Below are positions 31,401 through 41,609 of a stretch of 64,000 nt of DNA, one piece after another; positions within the stretch are counted from its first letter, which is position 1, and each line of letters starts with the position of its first letter. The position numbers were made by a program, and so were the translations under genes. Origin of the DNA: Lunularia cruciata (lineage: Eukaryota; Streptophyta; Marchantiopsida; Lunulariales; Lunulariaceae); the NCBI GenBank assembly GCA_948567375.1, contig OX419757.1, positions 21,638,001-21,702,000 on the forward strand, read 5' to 3'. The notes under the pieces were generated by a model. That model saw only the letters and a program-made list of their open reading frames with translations, had not been told where the DNA came from and searched no databases.

Positions 31401-34061
31401 TGCAGTTTTTACTGGCTACACAAACCACAACATGCTATCATGGATGATAGTAACTAGGGAACTCTATGCATTCCTCCTTTGTTAATTCAGCCCAAGGTAG
31501 AAGAGTATGGAAAAAGGATCTAGGTAGGTTGCTCCACCATCTTCTTTAAGCTCATTATGTAAACTACTTGCTTGAAATATAACATAAACACAATTGACAA
31601 GCTCTCCTTGTTACATGTATTTAACAAAGACTGCTTGGCTGTTGGTGAGGTATGTCATTCTCTTTGGCCAAATTTTTTTTGTCATTGCTTTGACAATCAC
31701 ACTTTTTGTTAGATCTTTGTAACTAAATACCCTCCAATTGTTGTTGATGGATTACTTCTTTGAAAAGGATGTCATAATTTGGTAACTTAGTGCTTTGTAC
31801 ACTAGCTCAAACTTCTTGTTCAAAGTCATGCCTCCTGTTGGTCCTCCATCTGCACCAAGGACTATTATTCAAGTCTCTTTAGTCTAATTATTAAGTTTAT
31901 TTCTCAAGTCCCATATTGCTCTCTCCTTCCTTTGTTTTATCTCATAGATAATTCCAAAGCCACTCAACTCCCAATTTTAGAGCAAGTGAGAGAGGTGTTT
32001 GCTCTGAATTATCTCATACTTGTAGTGAGTTGCCTATGTGTTTATTATTGGGCTACAAAGAATGGCTTCAAGAATCTTCCTCATGGATTTTTGGATGAAG
32101 ACCATGTTTACTATTGGATGCTAAGACTATAATTAGAAAATTATGAAGGATTGCAAAGAACTATAGAGACTAAGAAGGTTTAGGATTGCTAATCTCTCTT
32201 TGGCTTTGAGACTTAAAATGCTAGCAGAAAGTGAATTGCTCCAAGATCTTTTAACCAATAGGTACGAAGTCACTCTCAACATATGCAAGCCTCTTCAATA
32301 ATGCAAATGTTCTTCAACGACAGTTCTTTAACAAGTGGTGGTGCATTTAAATTAATGTACCATCTTTGGGTCCAAAGTACTTGAGTTCTTTGCCTCCGAC
32401 CACCCTTTAGACTTGACTCCTTCAGCATTCTTCCTTTAGAATGCCTTCGGGTTTGTTCTTGTTTCCTTTGTTCCATTACATGTAAAGATACAAATCCAAA
32501 GGAAACTCAAATAAGAGGGTTTTTGTCTTAAAATCAATTATGCTACCATCTCCTTGTAGAAAATAAAGAAACCAATCAAAAAATATGTGAAGCACAAAGC
32601 TATAGCCATGCTTGATACATAATATTCAATGAACTTTTAACATTTCAAAATTTAGGACTTTCCCAATGTAGCTAATTCAATGCATGGGCTAGAGTGTCTT
32701 ACTAATCCTTGAGATTGTGCTTTTAGTCTTTTGGAGATATTCTTTTACTAAATGTATATTAGAATTTATATTTAAAGAGAGTATAGATTTAAAGTTATTA
32801 TTGAAGAATATTTAATTTAGTGGGAGATCATATATTACTAGAAAGCTTGCTATACAAAATTTTGAACGAATGTATGAGATCAATATTAAGAGCATAAGTC
32901 TTTGAATTTACTATCTCTCTAAATTTTTTGAATGTTAGTTCTCCACTTTGATATATTGGGAGCTGAAGTTCATCCAAAACATCCATGTTTTTGTCAAATA
33001 AAAAATGATACTAACTTTGCTACCCATTGAAACCTATGCTAAGAGCAATAATAATTTCTTTGTTCATATGTTGACTTGAGAGTTTGGATATGTTTCAAGT
33101 ACTCAAACTTTAATTTACATATAAATTTTGTAAAAGTTTTGCTAATTGATCATCTCAATTAGATATCATGGATTATACTCCATATTTAATTAATATGTTG
33201 TAGTAACTATGTTTGCAATGGATAGAACATAAAAATAGAAAAAAAAGTTAAGAAAATATGGTGCACTTGTGCTTCTTCTCCTCATTTTATAAAGTATAAT
33301 TGTTAGAAATTGAATTTCTACTTATATCTAGTATACTCAAATTTCTTTTACCTTTGTATAATAATGCTTTATATACTAATTTGGGTACTATGCAATGCAT
33401 GGGCTAATGTGTTTTACTAACCATGGAGGTTATCTCATTGAAGTATTACTTAAAAGATTTTCTATAGAATTTAAATCTTAATTATTGAAACTATATATTT
33501 TGACTTAATTATTAAAGAGTTTAATATTTAGAATTTAATAAAAAAATTAGTGAGTGATTAAATTTTAATATTAAGAGGCAGAAAAATGAATGAGATTAAT
33601 GTTAAAAGTATACATACATGATTTTGATAACTTTTTAAGTTGTTATCTTAGAAATAATAGAAACGAATAAAAATATAATATTATAATAGAATTTGATATA
33701 AAATTTTCATTTTCCATGGTAAAATGGTTGATTTAAAATTTATATACCTCTCAACTTAAGTTAATTTTACAAACCTTTCAACTCAAATTTAATTTGGAAG
33801 TTATATTGTAAAAATTTATTTGTAGTATCTATAAAGTTATTTGAATATTTTTATACTCAGACAAACTTACGAATGATGTTATCCATGATAGATATATAAA
33901 GATACTATAAGATAAGTTGTGTGCTTCAAAACTCAAAGCTCTTTTTCAACATTTTCTTCAAAGCATAACATAACAAAAAAGTAAATGTTATTAAGTCTTT
34001 CAAGAATTGGTTTTTGTTGACCAATTGCATGACTACTACCTAAGGTATTCTACGTGACTAT
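31401..34061. other. AT-rich, non-coding, with one diverged direct repeat
   Basis: No protein family recognised. 32665-32940 and 33385-33650 form an old direct repeat about 715 bp apart, anchored by CAATGCATGGGCTA followed by GTGTxTTACTAA in both. The stretch is among the most AT-rich of the window. Confidence 0.5.
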
Positions 34062-34429
34062 ATAACACCCCTTTCGTTTCCATAGTATACTACATTGCTT
34101 TGAGTGAAGTTGTAGGTACTTTTCTACCATGTCTCTTTCCATCCTTCTTGGATCATTCCTATATTTTAGGCCCTATGGAGGATATGGTCCATGCTATAGT
34201 GGCTTTCACATGCAATTTAAAGACCTTGGGTTTATGATTCCAGATTCATAAATACAAGATATGGAGCCCATTTACAATTCTCACTCCATCAAATTTTCCA
34301 CTAGGGTTCTAGTTCCCAATAGGAGGTGTGAAGGTGTTGGGATCCCAACTAGGGTGGAGGATTATAGCACATTCATCTCTAATACACAAGGGAGTCAAAT
34401 GGGCATTTTTGTAAAAAATCCATAAAAGA

Positions 34430-34760
34430 AGTTTATGGAAACTCTAGAAATCCATAAGGGTGCATGGTGTTGTAGACTTGAATTTTATGGGTTATATTTA
34501 TAATCCTATAAAATTTTATGGCGTACTTTTTTGTGGTCTATAAAATTTTATGGGCTTATGAGCATCCTATAGAACATATAGTGGAAAATTTGGCCAAACT
34601 TTTCACCAATCATAAATTTTTTATCACCCCTTAAAATTTTAAGGACATGCTAATTGAACCTCCTACTATATATGGAATTATATATTCTTAAATTGGTTTT
34701 ATAGAACCATAAATTTTTCACCCATAAATTGGTTTTATGGGTTTGATAGAACCATAAATG
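34430..34760. repeat. Cluster of CCATAAAATTTTATGG-type microrepeats
   Basis: Repeated near-palindromes: CCTATAAAATTTTATGGCG, CTATAAAATTTTATGGGC, CCCTTAAAATTTTAAGG, and CATAAATTGGTTTTATGGG. A second cluster of the same kind lies at 39380-39540. Confidence 0.7.
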
Positions 34761-35147
34761 TTTCACCCCTATTGATCGAGTCCACAAGTCATGTTTACTT
34801 ACTCCCTAGGTTGGGAATACACAAGTACCTATTCTATCTTAGCATAGAGCTACCTCTTGTGAGCCTCCTATCTAGCTTGTACATACCCTCCTATAGAGGC
34901 ACTTTGTCCACACTTATGCACATTTGACAACATCTTGAGACATACCTTCTCCACTTTGTTAGGGCCATTTATAGTGTCATGAAGTAGACCTCTTTCTCTT
35001 TGTCATAATAATTATATCAGATTTGCATATGATTTTTTAAGGTTTTGTGGTGCACATTGTGGTGATACCTTTAGGAGGAAGTCACTTTGGCCAAGAAGAG
35101 TTCTTCTTGAAAGAATTTTTCTACATGTACTTTAGTTTGATATCTCC

Positions 35148-35503
35148 ATGATTATAGGTCTAAATGGAGAAAAAATTATCTCAATAGAAGCATCTTCTCA
35201 AGAGGTTTCTATAAACACAAGAATCATGTCATTTGGAGAGTCTTAATGGAAGTTACAACCATCTAAAGATACCACTAAGTTGGAACTTTAGGATAGCACC
35301 ATGACACCATTGGAAGGAAAAGACCATGGGAGTGGTACACACCTTTAGGGTGGAATAGACACTTGGGCAGATATTATTGTGATTATGGGTCCAAATGGGA
35401 TATGAATTATGTCATTGGAAGCATCTTCTCGAGGCTTTTCATAGAGACCAAAATCATGGCATTTAGAGATTTGTAGCACATGTTACTACCATTTGAAGAC
35501 ACA
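35148..35503. repeat. Diverged direct repeat, about 235 bp apart
   Basis: 35148-35277 and 35383-35503 share GATTATxGGTCxAAATGG, GAAGCATCTTCTC, ATCATGxCATTT and TACxACCATxTxAAGA in the same order. Confidence 0.65.
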
Positions 35504-35877
35504 TGTGACATGGGTTGACAGTTGTGGCTTTACACCTTTGGCCTCTCACCCATCAATAGCAGTAGACTCTTGGTGCATATAGGAGTAGTTGTCAAGTGGT
35601 TACATGTCATTTTGTGACAGTTTTGTGCAATTTTTTATCTTGGGTTTGGAGATCTAGGGAGAGAGATTATTTCCTTTATTATTTGAAGAGGAGGAAAGGG
35701 GAGATTTGGAGAAGGTTTGAGGAGACAGTGAGGTTTGATAGAGAGGCTTCTTGATCAACTGATTGAGATAGGGATTGAAGTTCATGAGTTTAGGAATGAT
35801 CAATTGACAAGGATTGGAGAAGAAGGTTTTGAGGGTTCAAGATTTCCTAATTGATCAATGAAGATTGCTTGAGACAA

Positions 35878-35904
35878 GGATTTAGGATTTAGGATTTAGG
35901 ATTT
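35878..35904 (+). repeat. (GGATTTA)n short tandem
   Basis: GGATTTA three times and then GGATTT. This is one base off the plant telomere unit (TTTAGGG) and is probably a chance short tandem. Confidence 0.85.
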
Positions 35905-36529
35905 CAAGAAAGAGGGTTTGAAGAGTAGGAAGTTCTTAACTGATTGGATGGGATGATTGGAGAGAGTGTGTTTTTATTGAAAGTTTTCTTGATCAACATA
36001 TCAAAGAAAGAAAGGATAATTTCCAAGAGTTCTATTTGATCAACAAGGCAAAGAGGAAGGTTCTTGATAGTCAAGAAAGAATCTATGGAAATTGATAAGC
36101 AATGATGATAACAACATTATACTTCACATAGTTATAAAGAGTATTGTACTTATTATTTTTTTGGAGTAATTATCTTGAGTTTAATAAATTTTGTGAAGTA
36201 AGGTTGTTTTAATAAATTTCAAATGTTATTTTTGCAATGAATGAAGAATTGAGAAGTTATTAAAGTAACATAGCAGTTGTATCCAAATAGACCCAGTGTA
36301 TATTTAGAAAGGATTGTGGTTTTCTGATTGGACTAAACTCCATGACAAGGTTGGTGAACTCAACATAAAATTTTCTATGAGAATTTAGTTATTAGTTTCC
36401 ATTGATTGAGGAATAGAGTGCAATGATCAATCAAGGAGTATGATAATTGTCCCAAGTGATAAGTAATCATCCCAAGGAGAGCTTATCCAAATTTAATGAA
36501 GATTTTTTAAGCATTTACAACATACATGT

Positions 36530-38330
36530 ATCAATAAAAAGTGGATAATAGTATTTAAAGACAAAAATATTACATGCTATGGTCAATTTGATGGGAAGGA
36601 GATTTCAAAATTTATGAAAATTTACAAGTTGTAGATGGATGAGCACAAGGTTTTTGATCAGGATAAGGTCTCTAAATTTGTACTTGCTTGCATACTTGAG
36701 CTTAGAGATGTAATCAATAGGTTAGCATGAGCAAGTAAAGGAGATTGGCCACTTTTGGTATGTGCATTGAAGGATGAGTTTTTACAAAGGATTTTGAGTG
36801 TGATTAGAATATCATATTTGGGGTGGATGAGGAGACCAAATAAGCATCTAACTATGATTCAAATTTTGAGGGAGTTTGAGAGGAAGTGTAATACTTCAAG
36901 GAGAAGAGAACTCTTCAAGAGAGATACAAGAGAGAAAACACATGCTTCACACTCAATCCTCCAATGCCCCAAACGAGCACCTTCTCTTTATTAGACAACC
37001 AAAGTGGATCTCTTCCAAGGAACCTCCACCATAGGATTAGGTACATGGATAGGTGACTTGTCAACAAGCTCCACCCTTAAATTACTTGCTTGGATGGGTG
37101 ACATGTTGGTCTTGGCCCCATCTGGTTGGTCAGAAAAGCTTTGACCAAAGCAAAATTTTAGGGAATCTTCCTATAGGAATCTCAAAATCACATGGGTGAG
37201 GTACTGTTGGAAAGGTCTTGGTGAGACAAAGTAGGGAGGAGGGAAGGCTAGCCTTAATTCTGTTGGAGGGGAATCTACACATTTTTGAGGCCTAATTCAT
37301 CCGTTTAAGCTTGCAAAATGGCCTTTAAAGTACATGCTTATTTTGGCTTCTGCACTATTAGTAGAAGTGCTCTTTTGGTGATACCTTGATCTGATCTACA
37401 TTCTACCTCATGTGTAACATCCTTTTAGATGTCATCACTACCCAAAGTTTCATCTCTAGATCATATGCCTAGCTATTGATTCTAAAGTTTCCAAGCATGT
37501 TTTGGTTTCTGGTCTATTAGTAGAAGTACTCTTTTGGTAATACCTCTGTCTGATCTACATAGGTCATCATGTATAACATCCTTCCAGATGTGACCAAACC
37601 AGATTTCATCTCAAGATCATCTGTCTAGCTATTGGTATTACAAGAAGTTAGAACAACTTCATAGGCTAGAGAAGTCAATTTGGATGCAAAAAAATTAATT
37701 TTTTCTTACAAGCTTCATATCTTGTGTTGCATGAGAAACTAGAGGTGCTCTTGGAAAACAAATTTGAGGAGAGAGGCACCATAACCCATAGGAAGGATGT
37801 TGAAGATGGTATAACATTGCTTATAAAGAGAGTAAATTAGTTATTATCAATTACACCTTTACCCATTACTACAAGTAATGTTTCTCATGGAGAGTTGGCA
37901 AGCAAGGTGAAGGTTGGGTTAATTTTTCCTAAGGATAATGCCATTTTAGTTGAGGATTTGGTAAGCATTTAAGGATCTGAAGGTTCAAATGTCTAAGATT
38001 AAGACCATTGGCAAGCAAGTTAGAAATGAAATGGTGAATAGACAACAAGGAGTTGCATCTAAGGATGGTGGAAGATTGAAATTATTATGCATGTAGTGTG
38101 ATAGTCCAAATCATCAAGGAGGTCAATGTGAGGAACTCAAGGAAGATTTGCAAAAAATAATGGTCTTCTTCAAGGATAGCTTAATTCATTCATTCAAAAG
38201 GAGATGGGTAATCAAATGAAGAAAAATTTTGGCAAAGAAAATATGAGGGAGTTAGTTAAGGATATTCTTACTTCTCATGCGGTGCTGTTGGTACAAAAAG
38301 AATTCACATCTATTCTCATCAATTGTTTAT
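36530..38330 (+). pseudogene. Gag-like pseudogene split by a solo LTR
   Basis: Before the LTR: ITCYGQFDGKEISKFMKIY, FDQDKVSKFVLACILELRD and QILREFERK, reminiscent of the capsid region of gypsy-type gag (FxGxxxxxFLxxYxxxM). After it (37643 on): LEQLHRLEKSIWMQ, EERGTITHRKDVEDGITLL and, further on, an ERGxI...DVEDG-like segment. The frame continues across the LTR once one copy of the target duplication is set aside. Several stops (for example at YKL*MDEH) and no zinc knuckle or protease was recognised. The element type is inferred. Confidence 0.45.
36887..37642 (-). repeat. Solo LTR of the G1/G2 gypsy family (756 bp)
   Basis: Runs from TGTAATACTTCAAGGAG to TTGGTATTACA and is homologous over its length to the G1 and G2 LTRs, in the minus orientation (sense start at 37642). 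Flanks GGAAG (36882-36886) and AGAAG (37643-37647) are a 4/5 target duplication. No internal element sequence is attached, so it is a solo LTR, presumably left by recombination between two LTRs. It sits inside the gag-like pseudogene. Confidence 0.85.
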
Positions 38331-39539
38331 GGAAATGGATCTAAATTTTTGAACAATTGAGAAACAAATTCACTAGTCCAATCTATAAGTAATCTATTTA
38401 CCAATTATTGGGAAGAACATGCAAAGTCCCACCACCTTAATAGACACTCCCCATACCTTTTAAGGGATTTTTTATATCCCATTGTTGCTCATCTTTATGT
38501 TATTCTTCTTCTCAAAGTCCATCATTGCTCATGTCCAACTCCATATTTAGCTCACCTTGCTACTCTATTTCCATGAGATCACCATGCAACTCTGCAACTT
38601 GCCAGCACATATATTTCTTGATTTTGTTTGTCAGCTCTTGTTGGGTGCTAATGCAAGGCATGTTGATATTTGATGAGGACAAGGCCAACAATCTTTATCT
38701 TCTCTTCACTAATTATACATTCTAAATCTTTTTTTAATAGGACTCTCTACACTCACTCACTCCTCCCTTGTTCTTGCTCTATTTTCCATCATTAAATTTG
38801 GTTCTCTATCCTTATTGTGTACCCAAATATCTAAACTCTATCCCTCTACTTATGCATTATTTTCTACCAAATTATTTGCTTCTTTTCCCTCTATGTGTGT
38901 GTATATTCTTAACCACTATTCTCTTATCACTAGAATTTCACTATTCTGTTCTTCACTTCTATGTGTGAAAATATTCTTGACCACTCTTTTCCTTGTTCTT
39001 GCATGAAATTCTAGTATATGTCAAAAATTTCTCTCCACACAACTCAAATCAAACACATGCATAATTTTCCATGGTTGAACTTGCAAAACTCAACATACTT
39101 GTGCCTAAATGGCAAAGATCCACCCTCTTGTTCGAATGGCAAAGCAAGACCTATTCTCATCAGCAAAGCTAGATAGACTACCCTTGTTCAAATAGCAAAG
39201 CATTACCCACTCTTGAGTCTTGAGCCTCAAGCTGATCTGTTTTCAAAATTTTTGTTCAAGGATTTGTGCTATATTTCAATAATCCATATTGCTCTCAATC
39301 ATCATTCATTCATTCATTCATTCATCAGTTTGATAATGATAGTGATTACTAGAGTACTTAATGCTTATGAAAGCACCCATAACCCATAAAATTATATGGA
39401 TCATGGTTTAAAAGATTCCCATAAAAGTTTTATGGAAATAGGAGACCACCATAAAAGTTCCAAATATCCCTTCCTATTCTCTCCATAAAAATTTCATACC
39501 ACGCATAAATTTTTGTATGGGATTTTTATGAGAGGTGAA
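38331..39539. other. Non-coding with short local duplications
   Basis: Contains short direct repeats: TATGTGTGxxxATATTCTTxACCACT twice (38895 and 38960), and CTTGTTCxAATxGCAAAGC-type units three times (39080-39205). ATTC is repeated five times at 39304-39323. 39380-39540 carries CCATAAAAGTTTTATGG-type microrepeats. No gene recognised. Confidence 0.5.
39304..39323. repeat. (ATTC)5 microsatellite
   Basis: Five uninterrupted ATTC units. Confidence 0.95.
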
Positions 39540-39622
39540 AACTATATTTTTTGAAACCCCCTAATGACTCAACTCCTTTGATATACATAATCCCAAGTAC
39601 AGATTGAGCGGTGGTTGGACTA

Positions 39623-40311
39623 TGAGCTGGCCTATCTCTCACTAAAGATGAACTTCGATGCTATTATGGTACCACACCATGGAATAAAAGGGCAAGGAAC
39701 CCCAACTTCATCATACTCCTCCAGGGCTAACACTCTAAGATTCAAACCATTGCTCACTACAGAACCCGATGAGAGAGAGATAATTGCAAATGAAAGGATG
39801 ATGAGTACTTTTTTCACTCGTAGTTCATATACTTGTGAAATTAATGATGCACCAAAGTTACTAATTACTAGAGTAACTCAAATTACTAAGCTTAAAGTCA
39901 AATAGAGTCAAAAGTTTGAAGGAATACCTATACTCATGGAAATATTCCCCTAAACATGTGGTCTTATCTTGATCCAACAACTAAGTCAAGGATTGCTTCA
40001 CATGCGCTCTCCTTGGAATATAGAAGAATTAAAAACCAAAAGGCTTGCGGGTCCAAGAGTTCTCAACTCTATTCCCAAAGCCTAATACCTAGAAATAATA
40101 CCAAGTCAATACATTATAACCCAAAATAGTAGTGCTCATCTTTTCCACTTCTTTTAAAGTAAGGTCACTTGTATCTTAGCTATGACTAACTTTAGTTAAT
40201 CATGACTAATGTAGATCCATCCTTTATCTCTATATAAATAATATCTCTCAATAACTTGTAACACCAAACTAAATATCAGAATAGTACATACATGCACAAA
40301 TGGATGCTACA
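39623..40311 (-). repeat. LTR Y, copy 1 (689 bp)
   Basis: Sense strand is minus: starts with a worn TGTAGCATCC (family TGTAACACCC) at 40311 and ends ...GCTCA at 39623. It matches 61821-62509 (same length) and, in the other orientation, 48790-49482. A purine-rich PPT (AGGGGTAAA on the minus strand) abuts its start at 40312, and gypsy pol lies just beyond, so it is a 3' LTR. Confidence 0.8.
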
Positions 40312-40322
40312 TTTACCCCTGG

Positions 40323-40912
40323 ACTAAGATTTCACTTTGTCCTTGGAGGGAAGGTCTCTCTACCTTCTATGAAACATCTTCAACTTATCATGGTTAATCC
40401 TATCAAGGTATCTTTGGCCCAACTCCTTGAGATCATAGGTGTAACTACTCCACACCTTCTCCACTATGACAGGTCCAAAGTACTTGGGCAAAACTTCTTT
40501 TTCACTCTTTTGAATCAAAATAAAGTCAAACAACATAACTTAATCACCTTCTTCTTTCTTTACTACTTGTCATAACTCTCCTTTTGTTTCCTTTGCGCTT
40601 TCTCTACTCAAACTATAGCAATTTCTCTTGCTTCCTCCAATTCCATGAGTTGATCTTTCCTTGGCTTCTCTACATCACCTCCTTGTACTTTCTTCAAACT
40701 CCGATGAATCCTTTGGAAGGTAGGAAGATCAAAGTGAATAGATAAGGTAGAATCAATACCATATACCAAATTAAATGGAGAATATCTAGTGCAAGTTTTC
40801 ATGGTTGTTCTATATTCACTCAAAATTGCATGAATCCTCTTGTCCTAATGATAGTTAGCCCCCTCTATTTTTTCATCTTTGGCTAACATCATGCACAAAG
40901 TCTGATTGGTGC
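40323..40912 (-). pseudogene. Gypsy Y lineage, integrase C-terminal fragment
   Basis: The minus strand reads SEYRTTMKTCTRYSPFNLVY, then DSTLSIHFDLPTFQRIHRSL and KDQLMELEEAREIAIV, the tail of the gypsy integrase, homologous to 62738-63100. It ends near 40912, where copia sequence begins at a palindromic junction. Everything upstream in this gypsy (integrase core, RT, gag) is missing. Confidence 0.75.
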
Positions 40913-40917
40913 AAATG

Positions 40918-40982
40918 ACAAGGTCAGACCTTGTGACTGACTTGCACTCAGATGACTGAGTGCACAAGGTCAGACCTTGTGC
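40918..40982. repeat. Palindrome cluster at an element junction
   Basis: ACAAGGTCAGACCTTGT at 40918-40934 and again at 40964-40980, extendable to GCACAAGGT...ACCTTGTGC at 40962-40982. Between them GCACTCAG-ATGA-CTGAGTGC (40944-40963) forms a perfect 8-bp hairpin. Confidence 0.9.
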
Positions 40983-41609
40983 AGTCAGATTTTGTTAAGA
41001 TAGATATTGATCTTGGAAATGAAGACATCTCACCTCTTGTAAAGCTACCAAGTGAACCATTAGAAGAGCAAAGTCTAGAAGTGATTCATGAATATAGATA
41101 TCCAAATAGGGATAGAAGGTCTCCAAAAATATTTGATGATTCATTTGTAACTTATGCTCTTCTTACAAAAAATGGTGAGTCTTCTTCATATGAAGAGGCA
41201 ATGCAAGATCAAGCAAGTAAAAAGTGGCATTGTGCAATGGAAGAGGAGATGAAGTTTTTGGCCAAAAACCAAACTTGGAGACTTGAAAAATTGCCTATGG
41301 GAAAGAAGGCAAGTGGTTGTAGATGGATTTTTTGGAGGAAGGAAGGACTTCCAAAATCTGGTGGAGATCAATACAAAGAAAGGCTTGTAGCAAAGAGTTA
41401 TAGTCAAAATGAAGGTATTGACTTCAATGAGATTTTTCCATGAATGGTAAAAATCTCTTCAATCAGTGCACTATTGGCAATAGTTGCATTGCATAACTTG
41501 GAGTTGGAGCAACTAGATATTACAATTGCTTTTCTACATGGAGAATTGGAAGAGGAGATTTATATGCATCAACTTGAAGGTTTTTTGGTACCAAGGAACC
41601 AAAACCTAA
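40952..41609 (+). pseudogene. Ty1/copia pol, RT N-terminal part
   Basis: 163-residue open frame then continuing past one stop. SSSYEEAMQDQASKKWHCAM and NQTWRLEKLPMGKK, then DQYKERLVAKSYSQ and GIDFNEIF are the canonical start of copia RT; after a TGA, ALHNLELEQLDITIAFLHGE and EEEIYMHQLEGF follow. Gag, protease and integrase are absent: the element is 5'-truncated at about 40913. Coding is broken at 41609 by copy B and resumes at 45388. Confidence 0.85.

Larger units (their letters stand above)
34062..36529. other. Possible LTR and leader of a decayed element
   Basis: TATAACACCCCTTTCG at about 34062 resembles the TGTAACACCCC start of many plant LTRs, and a gag-like frame begins near 36530. The text between shows repeats rather than genes: ATAAAATTTTAT-type microrepeats (34430-34760), a 120-bp direct repeat (35148 and 35383) and a GGATTTA triplet repeat (35878). 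No second LTR was found, so the reading is tentative. Confidence 0.3.

Noticed and set aside
35878-35904. Interstitial telomere repeat
   Set aside because: The unit is TTTAGGA, not TTTAGGG, and only three units are present.
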